A DNA stretch of 64,000 bases, taken from contig CP126191.1 in NCBI GenBank assembly GCA_030272155.1, forward strand, positions 6,904,501 through 6,968,500. Direction: 5' to 3'. Below the pieces are notes generated by a model, which saw only the letters and a list, made by a program, of their open reading frames with translations, was not told the origin of the DNA and did no database searches. The translations under genes and the position numbers were made by a program. The stretch's first letter is position 1. Every line of letters starts with the position of its first letter. Of this stretch, positions 1-11,191 are shown piece by piece. Source of the DNA: Tetradesmus obliquus (taxonomy: Eukaryota; Chlorophyta; Chlorophyceae; Sphaeropleales; Scenedesmaceae).

Positions 1-46
1 AGCAGCGTGCATCCCACTGCGTGCCGGCCCTGCTGCAATGCCCAGC

Positions 47-173
47 ACATACACCTGGCATGCCTCACTGTGAGCCTGGCTTACCAGGCAGGCCCAGGCA
101 TCCCGCTGCTAGCTCCCTCTGCTGCAAACCCCCGCACGGTGTGACATACACCTGGCATGCCTCGCTGTGAGCC
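47..173. repeat. 30-base direct repeat, two copies
   Basis: Two 30-base copies (47-76 and 144-173), beginning acatacacctggcatgcctc, differ at one base and lie 97 bases apart. They sit just upstream of the first recognisable methyltransferase exon, so probably within an intron of that gene. No coding potential was recognised. Confidence 0.7.
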
Positions 174-280
174 GTGCTAAACCCGCATGGCACTGCCAGT
201 GCCCGCCACTCTGCTGGGCCTCACCACCTTGCTGCCTGGCTGCAACACACACCTCCCGCTGCACACATTCCTCACTTCAG

Positions 281-1842
281 ACAAATACAAGAAGTCGCAG
301 CGCACCGCTGCGGGCGCTGACAAGTGGCTGGACACGCGGCTGTGGGGCAGCACCGCAGACTGCCTGGGCGGGCTCAAGGCGGCAGGCTACCAGATCATCA
401 CCACACACCTGTCAGCGAGCTCCATCACCATACAGGTGACGCTGGGGAGGAACATGTTGCTGGCAGCAGCCGCGCAGTTTGAGCGCGTGCGGCAGGGTGT
501 TGCACGTGCAGGCGCGATGGGTTGCAGCAACAGAGTGTTAGCCTGCCTTCCTGCATTCTATGGTAAAGAAAGCAGCCTGATGCTACTACCTGAGTTCAAA
601 TCCACCTGCTGACATCAGTATGTGGTGTGGTGCTCCCCCCCAGGAGGTTGACTTCACCCGGCCGACTGCATTCGTGCTGGGCAACGAGCGCGCCGGTGTG
701 TCTGATGCAGCAGTGGCCATGGCAGACCACACAGCCATCATACCCATGGTGCGGCGCACTTGCTGCGTGATGCGGCATCGTAGCTACTGCTGCTGCGTGC
801 ATGCTTTGGATCCTGTTGAAAGCACTGCATACAAGCCCTGCCTCTGTTGCCAGTGAGCAGCGCAGGGCTGGTGATGTGTTTGTCAGTGCTTGTGTGGTAA
901 CAAACAATCAATCGACGTTTGCACCAATACAGCCACAGCGAATCATCCATCATGTTGGCAAAGACACCCCGCTGCGCGACTGCACCATCTGCGCTGCATT
1001 GCTTGGCTGCTGTCGCCAAACTGTTGTGCACACTGCACCTGCCGCCACCCGCCTGCCCCGCCAGGCTGGCTTTGTGGAGAGCTTCAACATCTCAGTGGCA
1101 GCAGCACTCATCCTGTATGAGGCGCAGCAGCAGCGGCTGCGGCGGCTGGGCACGCAAGGGGACCTGAGCGGCGCGCAGCAGCAGCGGCTGCTGGCGGAGT
1201 TCCTGCTGCGCAGCGTGGTAGGGCGGGACGCAGGCCACAGTACAAAGAGTTGCAGGGAATACCGTTGACAGTAGCAATGCAACATATTGCGCAGTCGCAC
1301 TGCTACATGACAGCGCTGACTGCTTGCCGATGCTGAGCAAGCATACATGTGTGTCGGGTGGAAGTACTGTTACATACACCAGCCAGCTGGTGTGGTGCAG
1401 CGTGCATGTTGCTATGTTGCTTGTGCACATGTAGTCTTTGTGGGTTTTTTCTCACAGCTTCAATGAGTGCCATGCGAAAGCTGCTGGTAGCAACCAAACT
1501 GGTGATGGCTGTCGTTGGGAAGGCGTTGCAGGGCAGTTGATGGTCAGGCAGTCTCACGCCTCAGGCTGCAGGTGTTGAACAAGGTACTTGCTCAAGAATG
1601 CTGTGCCTGCCTGCTTGTTGAGTGTGCATCTGGTGCGCCTGCCTGCAGTCATAGCTCACCTCTGCTGCTGCTGCCGCATGTATGCTGCGCGGCCTCGCAG
1701 AAGCACAGCAAGCTGATGGTGGGCCAGCTGCTGGACAGGCCGCCGCCGCCACACCAGAAGCGCTTCTTCAAGTCAAGCAGCAGCAGCAGCACAGCAGCGC
1801 ACGAAGACGCCGCGGGAGCAGCAGCAGCAGCTGGGGATGCAC

Positions 1843-1891
<49 letters not shown>

Positions 1892-1988
1892 CGATGCTAC
1901 AAGCGCAGCAGAGCAAATGCCACAACCTGGGGGTGCAAGCTCGCAACCGCAGCAGCAGCAGCAGGACACAGCAGCCAGTGCTGCGTGA
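281..1988 (+). CDS. tRNA/rRNA 2'-O-methyltransferase, TrmH/SpoU family (3' part)
   Basis: This is the C-terminal part of a SpoU-class (SPOUT fold) S-adenosylmethionine-dependent RNA ribose methyltransferase, closest in pattern to TrmH, which makes Gm18 in tRNA. Exons are 281-435, 644-748, 1065-1217 and 1701-1988. All junctions are GT-AG; those between the listed exons are phase 0. Exon 1 carries KWLDTRLWGS, exon 2 the SpoU motif LGNERAGVSD, and exon 3 the motif ESFNISVAAAL, which forms the knotted cofactor site. The last exon adds KLMVGQLLDRPPPPHQKRFF and then a low-complexity Ala/Ser/Gln tail encoded by a (GCA)16 run at 1843-1890. The N-terminal part lies left of the window, because the first exon needs one base from an earlier exon. 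Family assignment is secure. Whether the substrate is cytosolic, plastid or mitochondrial RNA cannot be told without the N-terminus. Confidence 0.85.
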
Positions 1989-4551
1989 CCAGCAGCCACT
2001 CCGAGGTGCAAGCCTATTAGCCACTGGCTGCACAGGCTGGAGTCAAGCATGCTGCACAGTGTACAGCAGATGCAGCTGCTCAAGTTGGGCCATGCCTGCT
2101 CCATTTCATTTGAGAGGTACTTCATCCGAGGGTATCTTGGGTGTGTTTGGGTGTTGCAGCTGCGACCTGCACTAGCTGCCTGCAGTGTCTGACCCACTGC
2201 CGTGCGCATGCGTCTCGGCGCTGGCGGCTGCAGCTGGTTGCAAATTGCAGCGACTGTTTCAGATGATGGGACAGTGTGACAAGGGTACCTTTGGCAGGTT
2301 TGACCAAGGTGTGCAGAGGGCTGGTTAGCTCAAGGCCAGGATCTATCTGATGATGCAGGCTGTGTTGTAAAGATGGACAGTCTACCCAGATTACAGCAGC
2401 AATGCTGCTCCAGCTGGCAGCATTGTGGCTTATCATGTGCAGCTGCATGCATGCTTTCATATGCGTCTGCTGAGCCAACTGCTGCGTTGCTGGCTGTTGA
2501 GTTCCAAGTTGGGGCACCTGCCACGCAGTGCAGGCTGTTGCGTGTGCGTTCTGCTTTCGCATAAGAATGCGATGAGGTTGGTGCAGATCTGTGCTGCACT
2601 GCGTATTACGATCAGGTTCTGTAACGAGGATTCAGCTCCAGTGTTGTTTGCTATGTGCAACCAATGGGTTGCTTGCAAGCTATGCAAGCTATGCGAGCTG
2701 CTCCAGCAGCACATAAGGATGTAGATTTGTTACACACCACAGTCCCACTCCACACCTGCACACCCGTTCCCCAAGGGCCATGGGAAGCTCATCATAAATA
2801 CGCAGACAAGCATATCAGTATACTGTTCCCACCATGCCTGCCGTAACTTCAAGTAGCAAGGTCTGCAGCTAGCAAAACCCCATTCAGATGGCTGGAGTTG
2901 GTGCGTCAGCCCCACAGTTCAGCCACTGTCACCCACACGTCTCAAGGCTCCCACCTGCACACAAACATCAGTCGCATGCAGTGACAACACCAAACGCCAG
3001 AAAACCGCACACGCCAAGTTCAATGTGCCGCTGCGCCATCTCGCTGCATCAACATCCACCACGCACAGCAGGCCTGCAGAGATGCCTGCTTGCTGCATCA
3101 ACACTGAAAAGGGCGCCAGCAACAGCAGCCCAGCACCCACTTCTCTGGCTTGCAGGAAACTCCTTCTCCTGCAAGCAGCTGGTGCCGGAGCCCACAGAAG
3201 CGCCCACAACGGCATGTGTGCCCTGCCACACAGCACGTGGCCGCAAACAGACTGCACCTGGCACTGCACAACACAGTCTGCCCTGAAGCTCCGTTGACCC
3301 AGCCGCATTGATTCGTGGCTGGCATGATGAACCGGCACATGATACACCATCACAATGTAAGATCTGCTGAGACATTGCTGAGCACATTGCTGCCAGCCAG
3401 GAGAGGCTGTGCATGTCCACTGCAACAGTACGCACGGTGTCAGCTGCACATGCTTTGCAGCAGCAGCAAATGGCACCCGGGTGGCTGTTGGCAACAAAGA
3501 CCACCTGAAGCAAATGATGGATCCTACAACACACATCTGCTGCCAGACTCGTAGTTATGTTGATAGTGATATTGCAGTACCTGCTATGCGCACGCCGTCA
3601 CTCGTACATGGGCTGTGTGCCGCATGTTGAGCAACAAACTCTAGCGCAAGGCACCCCTGCTGCACTAGCTGCTTGCCAGATATAGAGCACTGTGCAATGT
3701 AACATTCATCGCTGGCACTGGATCCCTGCACGCAGCAGCATCTGTTGACCCTGCCACAAGCTAGCCTGCTTTGCAACAAGCTCGCCTGACTTCAGCACAG
3801 GCTGAACGAACGAGGCCAAGGTCTGCAATCAATCCAAGGCTTGGCCTAAGCCGGCTAAGCAGCAGCAGAAACACACACACGAAGCATGCACAGAGAAACA
3901 CTGGGTGGCACAGGCATAGCAGATCTGCCCCTGTGTGGGCAATGCAATGCCAGGCCAAACAAAGTACGCTGCAAGCTGTAACTGCGTGCGTTTGCAGGCA
4001 GCTGGGGTGCAGCTGCCAGCAGCAACACCTGCACAAGAAACGCACCAGGGGACAGCAGCGCAGGCCGCATGCTCCCTTCAACCCCTGCACAGACATCTAC
4101 CACTAGTGCTGCTGCTGCCGACACAACCGGCAGCAGTGCACCCTACACACACCAGCCGCACAGGCAGCTGTGACACGAGCAGAGTGTGCATGCACACGCT
4201 CGCATACATGGGTTTTGAATCAATCAATGGTAAGCAGGCTGATCACACGCTAACAGTCGCGGGCTGAATTGCAGCCCGCGCCACCACATCTCAAGTAGCA
4301 CAACACCTGAGGGTGCTGCACTTGATGAAAAGCTGTACTTGACAGCACCAGTGACAACATCACACACCAGCCACACGGCCGGTAGGATTGCACAACACCA
4401 GCCAGTATCACAGTTGGTCACACTGCTAATAAAACCCACCCCTGGATCACGACCTGAGCGCTTATCACGAACGACCCACGCGACCAATCAATGAAATCGC
4501 TACCACTTAACTAGTCGAACAGTCACACTACATGCTGACCCAGCTATGCTT
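1989..4551. other. intergenic, no supported gene
   Basis: This stretch holds the presumed 3' UTR of the methyltransferase gene and, on the other strand, the 3' flank of the Tyr/Gly-rich protein gene. Open frames up to about 205 codons exist, but none shows family motifs, a credible splice pattern or any consistent coding signature. I see nothing else in it. Confidence 0.6.
2366..2370 (+). terminator. candidate TGTAA polyadenylation signal
   Basis: TGTAA, the usual chlorophyte polyadenylation signal, occurs about 380 bases after the methyltransferase stop. It overlaps an 18-base sequence, gtaaagatggacagtcta (2367-2384), that recurs exactly at 44688-44705. Confidence 0.35.
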
Positions 4552-5511
4552 TCACCGCCGGACATTGTGGTTGGCAAGCCACACCTGGTACAAGCTCACA
4601 TCATCATCCTCTGCAGCAGCCAGCAGCGCCCGGCCACTGGCAGGCATGCTCTCTGCAGCGGCAGCAGCATCACCATAGCTGCCATAGCCACCATAACCGT
4701 AATCGCCGTAGCCATACTCTCCATAGCCGCCGTAGCTGCCACCGTAGCTGCCCTCACCCATGCTCAGCAGAGCACGGCCACTACCAGGCAGCAGGGCATC
4801 ATCAAGCTCCAGTGCCAGTGCCACGGGCGCCAGCGGGGCTACAGCAGCCTCCAGCGCATCCACACTGATCTTGCTGGCAGACAGCAGCAGCTTGCGCGCA
4901 GCGCGGCGCTCGCTGGGCAGCTCAAAGCTGACAGCTGGCACCACAGCAGCGGCCGCAACATCTGACAGCTCAATGCCGTCAGCATGTGCCATGCCTGCCT
5001 CAATGACCTGGGACAGGCGGCGGCCGGTACCGCTGCTGCTAATGGGTGCAACAGCAGCAGCGGCAGCTGGCTGCTGTGGCTCGTTGTAGACCAGTGTAGG
5101 GGCAAGGCCGGGCTGCTGCACTGCTTCCTGCAAGCCCTGGCTGCCAAAGGCGAGCTCAATTGCTGGCTCGCTGTCGCCGTACGCGTAACCACCATAGCCG
5201 TAGCCATACTCTCCATATCCATAGCCGTAACCGCCGTAGCTTCCGGCTGTAGCTTCCTGCTCCCCTGCCTCCTGCAACTGCATCCCAAGGGGTGCTGCTA
5301 CAAGCTGTTCGCTTGGCACAGCTGCTGCTACTGCTGAGAGGGTGGGTGAGTTCTGCAGCTTTCGTTGCTGTCTCTGCTGCACCAGACGCTGGATGCTGTC
5401 CAAGGGGCTGGCTGATAGCCAGTCAGGGACCCAGGGCGCTGCTTGTGCTTGTTGTAGTGCTGCTGTGGCCAGCAGCACTGAGAGGGCTACACCAGCCATA
5501 CTAGATGGCAT
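4552..5511 (-). CDS. secreted Tyr/Gly-rich repeat protein
   Basis: A single-exon gene for 319 residues. I chose ATG at 5511 because it puts a signal peptide first (hydrophobic VALSVLLATAAL, likely cleavage after AQA near residue 24). The longer frame upstream opens with TTG. Two Tyr/Gly blocks, residues about 90-112 and 254-280, are built from YG, GGYG and EYG units and lie in acidic, Ala-rich sequence. Short basic-leucine motifs recur: RKLQ at 50, GRRLSQ at 163, RKLLL at 206, GRALLS at 245 and GRALLA at 293. There are no cysteines, membrane spans or catalytic motifs. The composition resembles structural wall, adhesive or eggshell-type proteins in which tyrosines can be cross-linked, so an extracellular matrix role is an inference. 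I do not recognise a named family. Confidence 0.75.
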   Translation of the reverse strand: MPSSMAGVALSVLLATAALQQAQAAPWVPDWLSASPLDSIQRLVQQRQQRKLQNSPTLSAVAAAVPSEQLVAAPLGMQLQEAGEQEATAGSYGGYGYGYGEYGYGYGGYAYGDSEPAIELAFGSQGLQEAVQQPGLAPTLVYNEPQQPAAAAAVAPISSSGTGRRLSQVIEAGMAHADGIELSDVAAAAVVPAVSFELPSERRAARKLLLSASKISVDALEAAVAPLAPVALALELDDALLPGSGRALLSMGEGSYGGSYGGYGEYGYGDYGYGGYGSYGDAAAAAESMPASGRALLAAAEDDDVSLYQVWLANHNVRR

Positions 5512-6383
5512 GGTGCTCGAGTGGGGCCTGCAGGTCGGTCGAGGCAGCAGCGCAGGCAAGGGCAGGTCAGTACTGATCAGTTAGCCAATTCAGCAAAACA
5601 CACACGGCAGCACTCAGAACTGAGACTGCTGCCTCGTGCCCCGATGCAAGCAGCTTCGGCCGTGTCCTGCAAGCTGTCCACCAGAGCTCCGAGGCCTCCA
5701 TTGCCGAGTGCCGACCAGGTTATTTGCTGTGAAAGGTTACCAAACAATACAGGCTGTCCTCGACGAGTGCTGCAGCGCCCGTTTCAACATGCTTGGCAGG
5801 TGAGCTGCTGTGAGTTGCATGGTGGCCGATGCTGCAAGCGCCCCACCCACGGTCAAAATGCTGGCTGAAACATCTAGCATATTCAATGCTAGTATTGTTG
5901 CCCCACAGCCCCCCGAGGCCAGCCAAATTGAAAGCGCAGTGGGAGCTACTGATGGGTAGCAGTCCCAGCTCACCTGGCCTCTAAGCGTCCTCCCTGATGT
6001 CGATCTCGATTGATCAACTAAATGATCTACTTGATGAAGCCTTGCAGCGCGAGTAGGCTTAGCAAGGACTCGGCGACTAATCTGCTAGTCAATGGCAGCG
6101 TGATGCCGCAATCAAAACACAGCTTCTGCCAGTCACACTACCGTCCAAGATAGTCCTGATCAATGGACGCAGCTCCTGGAGAGTTCGACGATGCTGCTGT
6201 CGCTGGAACCCCACAACATCAGCCTTTTGAAACGGCGTGCAATTTGATGAATAATCAAATCGAACTTCAGCTGCATTTTTCTTTTAGTATTACTGTCCCT
6301 ATTCCGGAGTAGAGGGGGAGGAGAGGGGGAGACATTACTTCATGTGATGTCAGCTCGTATGTGGACTTTGTTCTGATCCAATA

Positions 6384-6440
6384 GACGCGTTACAATATCA
6401 AGCATTAGAATATCAAAAAGGCTTGATATTGTAACGCGTC
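6384..6440. repeat. perfect 19-base inverted repeat with 19-base loop
   Basis: Arms 6384-6402 (gacgcgttacaatatcaag) and 6422-6440 are exact reverse complements, separated by 19 bases that include a second atatcaa. It could be a hairpin RNA, a transcription end structure or the remnant of a small foldback element. It lies in an AT-rich intergenic patch. Confidence 0.85.
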
Positions 6441-6472
6441 GAGCTCCTGCGAGCACCCCACACCCATCCCAT

Positions 6473-6508
6473 TTCAACTCACACTTCAACTCACATTTCA
6501 ACTCGCAG
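6473..6508. repeat. 12-base tandem repeat, three units
   Basis: Three consecutive 12-base units of the type ttcaactcacac, the third slightly diverged. It lies 33 bases right of the perfect inverted repeat. On the minus strand it reads as CELK repeats in a short open frame that I consider fortuitous. Confidence 0.75.
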
Positions 6509-6988
6509 CTCACCACCCACACCCATCCATATACAAAATATCTCTTATATATACCATTTCAAGGGAGGTACTGGATTGGTATATCCAAAAAAAACGCATG
6601 CATGCAACGCTGCACTGTGCACTCACTTTGGCATGTGGTGACTGGAACCTTGGCCTGTCCAGGGCGAGCAAGCTGCATATGCCACAGGCTCGGCACCAAG
6701 AGCGCGAAGAAGGACTGTTTTGAACTTGTTCCACCACTTGTAGCAGGCGGAGTTGCTGCAAAGCACTGTGAGTGCCCCGGAGACTGATAGGAGCGGTCCT
6801 GTGAACATTGAGATGCGATCAACTCCTTGTATAGCGCCTGTCTGTGCCTTGGGACGCTTGTCGACCACTTCAGATGTATTGATGTTCATCTTGCGTCATG
6901 TGCATTTACGGGTTAGGGCTTTGCAGACGCGCTAGTAGCTCAGCAGCACCCGTCCAGAGCCACTTCACACTTTTATAATCCTAACTCA

Positions 6989-7235
6989 TCCGCCCTCAGG
7001 GCATGACCGGCCCTCTGGCGCTGGTCACTCACGTTTAAATTATAACACTACAACTTGCCTCAAGCGGATTTGCGATGTCCTCGCCCGAGCATCAAAGCCA
7101 GTTCATTTTCTTCACATCACCGCCACCTCACACATTTCGACTCTATCTCCTCCGCGCTCAGGGCATGACCGGCCCTCAGGCGCTGGTCGATTCATGTTAG
7201 GACATATCACTGCAACTTGCCGCAAGCGGATTTGC
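6989..7235. repeat. duplicated block of about 85 bases, possibly small RNA genes
   Basis: Two diverged copies, about 6989-7073 and 7151-7235 (offset 162 bases), share the core ctcagggcatgaccggccct, then ggcgctggtc, and later an acttgc..caagcggatttgc segment. The middle of each unit is diverged while both ends are conserved. Each copy has short self-complementary parts (GACC..GGTC and cttgc.gcaag). This pattern is compatible with tandem small nucleolar RNA genes, which are common in green algae, but I could not identify box C/D or H/ACA motifs with certainty. Confidence 0.6.
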
Positions 7236-7900
7236 AATTGCTTGCGTCTAAGTTTCCGGGCCAGAGGGTGCCGTAGGATCCTACGCCACCCCCCCAAGAT
7301 TATGCGCCCTAATTGAACGAGTTTTTCTGGCTGCGGCCACGCGACTATGATGCTGGCAAATGATCAATACAAAAAACAGAGACAAAATACCCATCAGGTC
7401 ATTATTCTGTGGAGCTTTCCGATGGCGCACTGTTTGCACATTCGAGGGAGCCCGCGCCAGGTCATCATGGTCATGTCGAGAAAGCACGTTTTGGTGTGGA
7501 CGCGTGCGCTGCAACTTGACCGTCAATGAAGCTGCTCAGTTTGATGGAATGCATCTCAACCACGATCACACGCGACAGCGTGTGCGTTCTGCGCTACAGG
7601 CACAGTGTGGTATGCACTCAACAGCTGCACTGAGGTGGCTAGGCCCTGCAGGCCCGCTTGTAAAAAGCTTGCATTGGCATGTAAGCACAGTTTGCAATAG
7701 CTGAATGCAACATGCTGCTCACTCACGCATCTAGGAGGCGCCCCCTGCCACCATGGCCCGCTTGCAGGCAGCTGTATAAAGAATTCTGGCAGCTGAAGCA
7801 ATCCTCAACAGCAAAGTCGCTCCATTACATGGCGAGGACTAGCTGAAGCTCGCGCACAACTCTCTTTGAACAACACAGCACGCCCACGGTTTGAACCCGG

Positions 7901-7938
7901 TTGCGTCATCCACACTGCCTGTTGCGTCATCCACACTG
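7901..7938. repeat. 17-base direct repeat
   Basis: ttgcgtcatccacactg occurs at 7901-7917 and again at 7922-7938, separated by four bases. No function is evident. Confidence 0.8.
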
Positions 7939-9380
7939 TCAGGCTGACACCAAGACACCCAGAAATGGCGCCCACGCACGCCTGTAGGCCCCTCACAGTG
8001 GTACATAACGCTTTCAACTGTGCCACATACACCACAATCACCACGTGCAGAACAGGGGAGTGAAGCATCCTGCTGTACAAGCCCACGGCATCCACGTGCA
8101 AGTCGCATTTAAAGCATGCTGTGGTGCACAGAAGCATTCCCCGCAGAACGAATCTGACACGCATGTGCAACTGCGTTTAATGCTCAAAAGTTCCAACTTT
8201 CAATGCCGGACGGCTGCGGTTGAACCGGCCATCCCTAGGACATAGCACTGCTGTTGGCATGCCATGTGCAACTTCATGTCAGTATACGTGTAGTATACTT
8301 GCACTGCAGGCTGCAAGTTGCAGGGCAATGGCCAATTGAACAGCCAGCTGAGGGCCAGGCATTGCATCGCCCCCTCAACGCAGCACATATACAGCACCAC
8401 CTTAAACGCATGCTCAGGCATAGAAAACACAGCAGCTTGGGTAATGCCCATGCAGTGCTCTTCACCTGCCAGGTGTCTGTGCAGTGCACAGATGCCAACC
8501 ACTTGCAGCAGCAGGCTCCTACACGTACCAGGAATGGCAGGTGTCATACACGGGTGCATCGGCATGCAGCCGCCGCATGCCACGCAGCACCATATACCAG
8601 CCCACACACAGTGACTGCCAGAGCCTGCATCAACCTCACCAGTAAACTGGCATGCGTGATTGGGTGTTTAGATACAAACACACTGCAGGCATGTCACAAC
8701 AACACCAGCCTGCTATGCTGTGCACCAGCGCGGCTGTGCGCAGCTATCAAACCAGAGGGTGCACCGATCCCTGAAACGGCAACCCAGGCTCACGCGATTG
8801 ACACACACAACTATTTACATGCAGTGCATACCAGACCATCCTAGTGAAGGAGGCGGCATCCTGCTGGCAGCAGCTGCACTGTACTCGATGTCAGGTGGCT
8901 GCCCACATGAAGCATGATCAAGTGAATCTCAAGGTTGGGCTGCACAGCACGCCGCGCCTGCACCAAAACAGGCTGACCTATACAAAATAACACTATGCTG
9001 TCGCTGCTGCTGCATCAGCGGACAGCTGGCCTGTGGAGCGCTCAGTGACTCCAACGTATGCAGCCCCACATCACCAGCAGCACGTGCAAAAGTGCTGCGA
9101 AAGTGCTGCTGCTAACAGCTGCAAGCACATTGTAGCGCAGCTTCAGACAAAGCTGCAGGCACGCAGACAGAAGCCAACGCCATCACTCTGTTGCATGCTG
9201 CAGCAGGAAGCGTGCTGCTATGGCTTGCTGCAGCAGCGCACCAGAGGCTCTGCCAGAACCAACGCCCACTTAACATATGCGCGGCGCTGGCCGTCACCGC
9301 CTGACGTGCTGACTGTGCTGCGCTGCCCCTCATAAACCTTGAACTGCCTAGTTGCTGCGGCTCCTGCTGCCACTGCGCAC

Positions 9381-9614
9381 TGCAGCCGCAGCCCTCCGCC
9401 GCCTTGCTGTACCACCAGCAGCTGTTGGCCTTGCCCTCGCCCATGAATACATCAGCGCAGGGCATCGCGCTGCCGCTGCTTTCGCCTACTGCATGCAGTG
9501 AAGCAGCGCGCAGCCGCACCCATGTGGCAACACATGCATTTCATGCAGCCTGCGCGCATGGCAGGCCTGCCGCTACTGCATGCTGCAGGCGCACCCCTCC
9601 GCGGCCTTGCTGTA
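9381..9614. repeat. duplicated tail of the kinase coding sequence in its 3' flank
   Basis: Segments 9381-9411 and 9584-9614 are 28/31 identical. The second is the end of the kinase coding region (minus-strand residues YSKAAEGC, just before the stop). The first lies about 200 bases downstream in the presumed 3' UTR. It looks like a short local duplication of the last codons. Confidence 0.7.
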
Positions 9615-11159
9615 GGGCGAGTGCTTGGGCAGCTGCCGCAGCAGGTCCTCCAGGCGCGACACCACGTCCTCAAAGCTGGGGCGCGCCTCGGGGTCGGCCG
9701 CCCAGCAGTCCTCAATCAGCTGGCGCAGCGACTGCAGGCGGCAGCAGCACGCAGCAGCAGCAGCAGCAGCAGCAGCAGGCAGCTGGGTCACTTCTTTGTG
9801 GTTGACTCACGATGCGGTGGGAGTGGCGGTGCCAATTCTTTGAACAGAGCAGCACCATGGCGATCTCAAGCCCGCCTTGCTGGTACTGCACAAGGCATGA
9901 CACGTGCTGCCACCAGCTCTTAGGGACCCTCGCCTTGCGATGCAAGTAACACACTGCTGGCGCAAGAGCCGTGCGACGCATGACTGGCATAGTTCAACCA
10001 GCAGGTTTGCAGCTGACACCCAGGCACGCGATGCTGCACACCAGTCAACAAACGCACATGCACAGCGAGAGAGCCACTCCCACCACAACGCATCAACTCC
10101 GCCGCGCCACGCTCGGCCAAAACTGCATGCATATGCACCACCCGCACTATAAACTAGCACACACCAATGTAGCACGATTGCTTCGAATGCGCAATGCATA
10201 CTCACCTGCGTCATGGGCGTGAGGTTCCTGCGTGGCGGGAAGCCGGGGCGTGCGCCCAGCATGGCGGCCTGGCGCGCCGCATCCACCGGGTCGTGGCCGT
10301 GGAAGGGTGTGGTGGTCTCAAACAGCTGGAAGATGATCATGGCAAAGCTGTACACGTCAACCTTGAGGTTGTACGGCTCGTGCCTGGGGTTGATGGGCAG
10401 GCGTGGTGAGGCAGCAGGCGGGATGAGGCAGCATGGCAAGGCAGCACTCGGGGTAAGCGGTGAGAACATATCTGAGAGGTGGATGACGTCATGCAAGCAG
10501 GGGGCGTAGATGGCGGTTGCAACTTGCACGCCACGGGGCGCCAGAAGCGTATGCAGGTGCAGTGCAGCATGCTTGCAGCTGGTCAATGCTTTGGGTGGCC
10601 CTGTCGTAAAAAAGGCGCTGACAACTGACAGAGAAGAGGCAACTGCAAGTTCTGCAGGAGCTGCAGCAGGCAGTGCTGCAGCAGCTGCGTCACAGTCCGC
10701 ACCTGAACACCTCTGGCGCCATGTAGCGGTAGCTGCCAGTCTCACCCGTCAGCTTGTACACCTGCAGCACACACAGCAGCAGCCAGTTCAGGCACAGCAG
10801 CAGCAGCAAGCCTCGGTATACGCATGCCATTTGCTCATACTCATGTCCTTGCTCTGCTGGAAACCCTGCAAGCGCCGAAGCTGCATGCTGCCTATCACTG
10901 CCCCACGCTTCCTTGCGTCTCATCCATCCCACCAGCCGCATGCTCTGCTTCATGCATATGTTATGTGTTCCAGCCAGCCGCCAGCCGGGCGCACCTGCGT
11001 GAGGCTCATGCTCATCTGGCCGTGCCTGTCCACGGGCACCAGGCTCTTGCTCAGGCCAAAGTCCGCCACCTTGACCACGCCGCTGTCCAGGTACAGCTGC
11101 TCAGTGTCGGCGTGCAGGTTGCCGCTGATCATGAGGTTCGCGGGCTTCAGGTCCCTGCG

Positions 11160-11191
<32 letters not shown>

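Larger units (their letters stand above)
5512..9572. other. long intergenic region with small repeats
   Basis: Between two minus-strand genes, this region holds the promoter side of the Tyr/Gly-rich gene and the 3' flank of the kinase gene. The part from about 6200 to 7560 is noticeably more AT-rich than its surroundings and contains an inverted repeat, a 12-base tandem repeat and a duplicated block of about 85 bases, each listed separately. A minus-strand open frame at 6623-6889 (88 codons, ATG start) is not random-looking but has no family match I know, so I do not call it a gene. Confidence 0.55.

Noticed and set aside
580-612. tRNA B-box-like gagttcaaatcc
   Set aside because: It lies inside a methyltransferase intron and the flanks cannot form a T-arm or acceptor stem.
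2919-3536. 205-codon minus-strand open frame
   Set aside because: Composition matches other non-coding frames in the window, and no family signature is visible.
4546-5337. Several plus-strand frames opposite the Tyr/Gly-rich protein
   Set aside because: Shadow frames of a repetitive coding sequence. They lack start context and signatures.
6623-6889. 88-codon minus-strand open frame starting MNINTSEVVDKRPKAQTGA
   Set aside because: Unusual composition for the window and an ATG start make it tempting, but there is no signal, family motif or splice support.
8254-8844. 196-codon plus-strand open frame
   Set aside because: His/Ala/Thr-rich translation without motifs, in the presumed 3' flank of the kinase gene.
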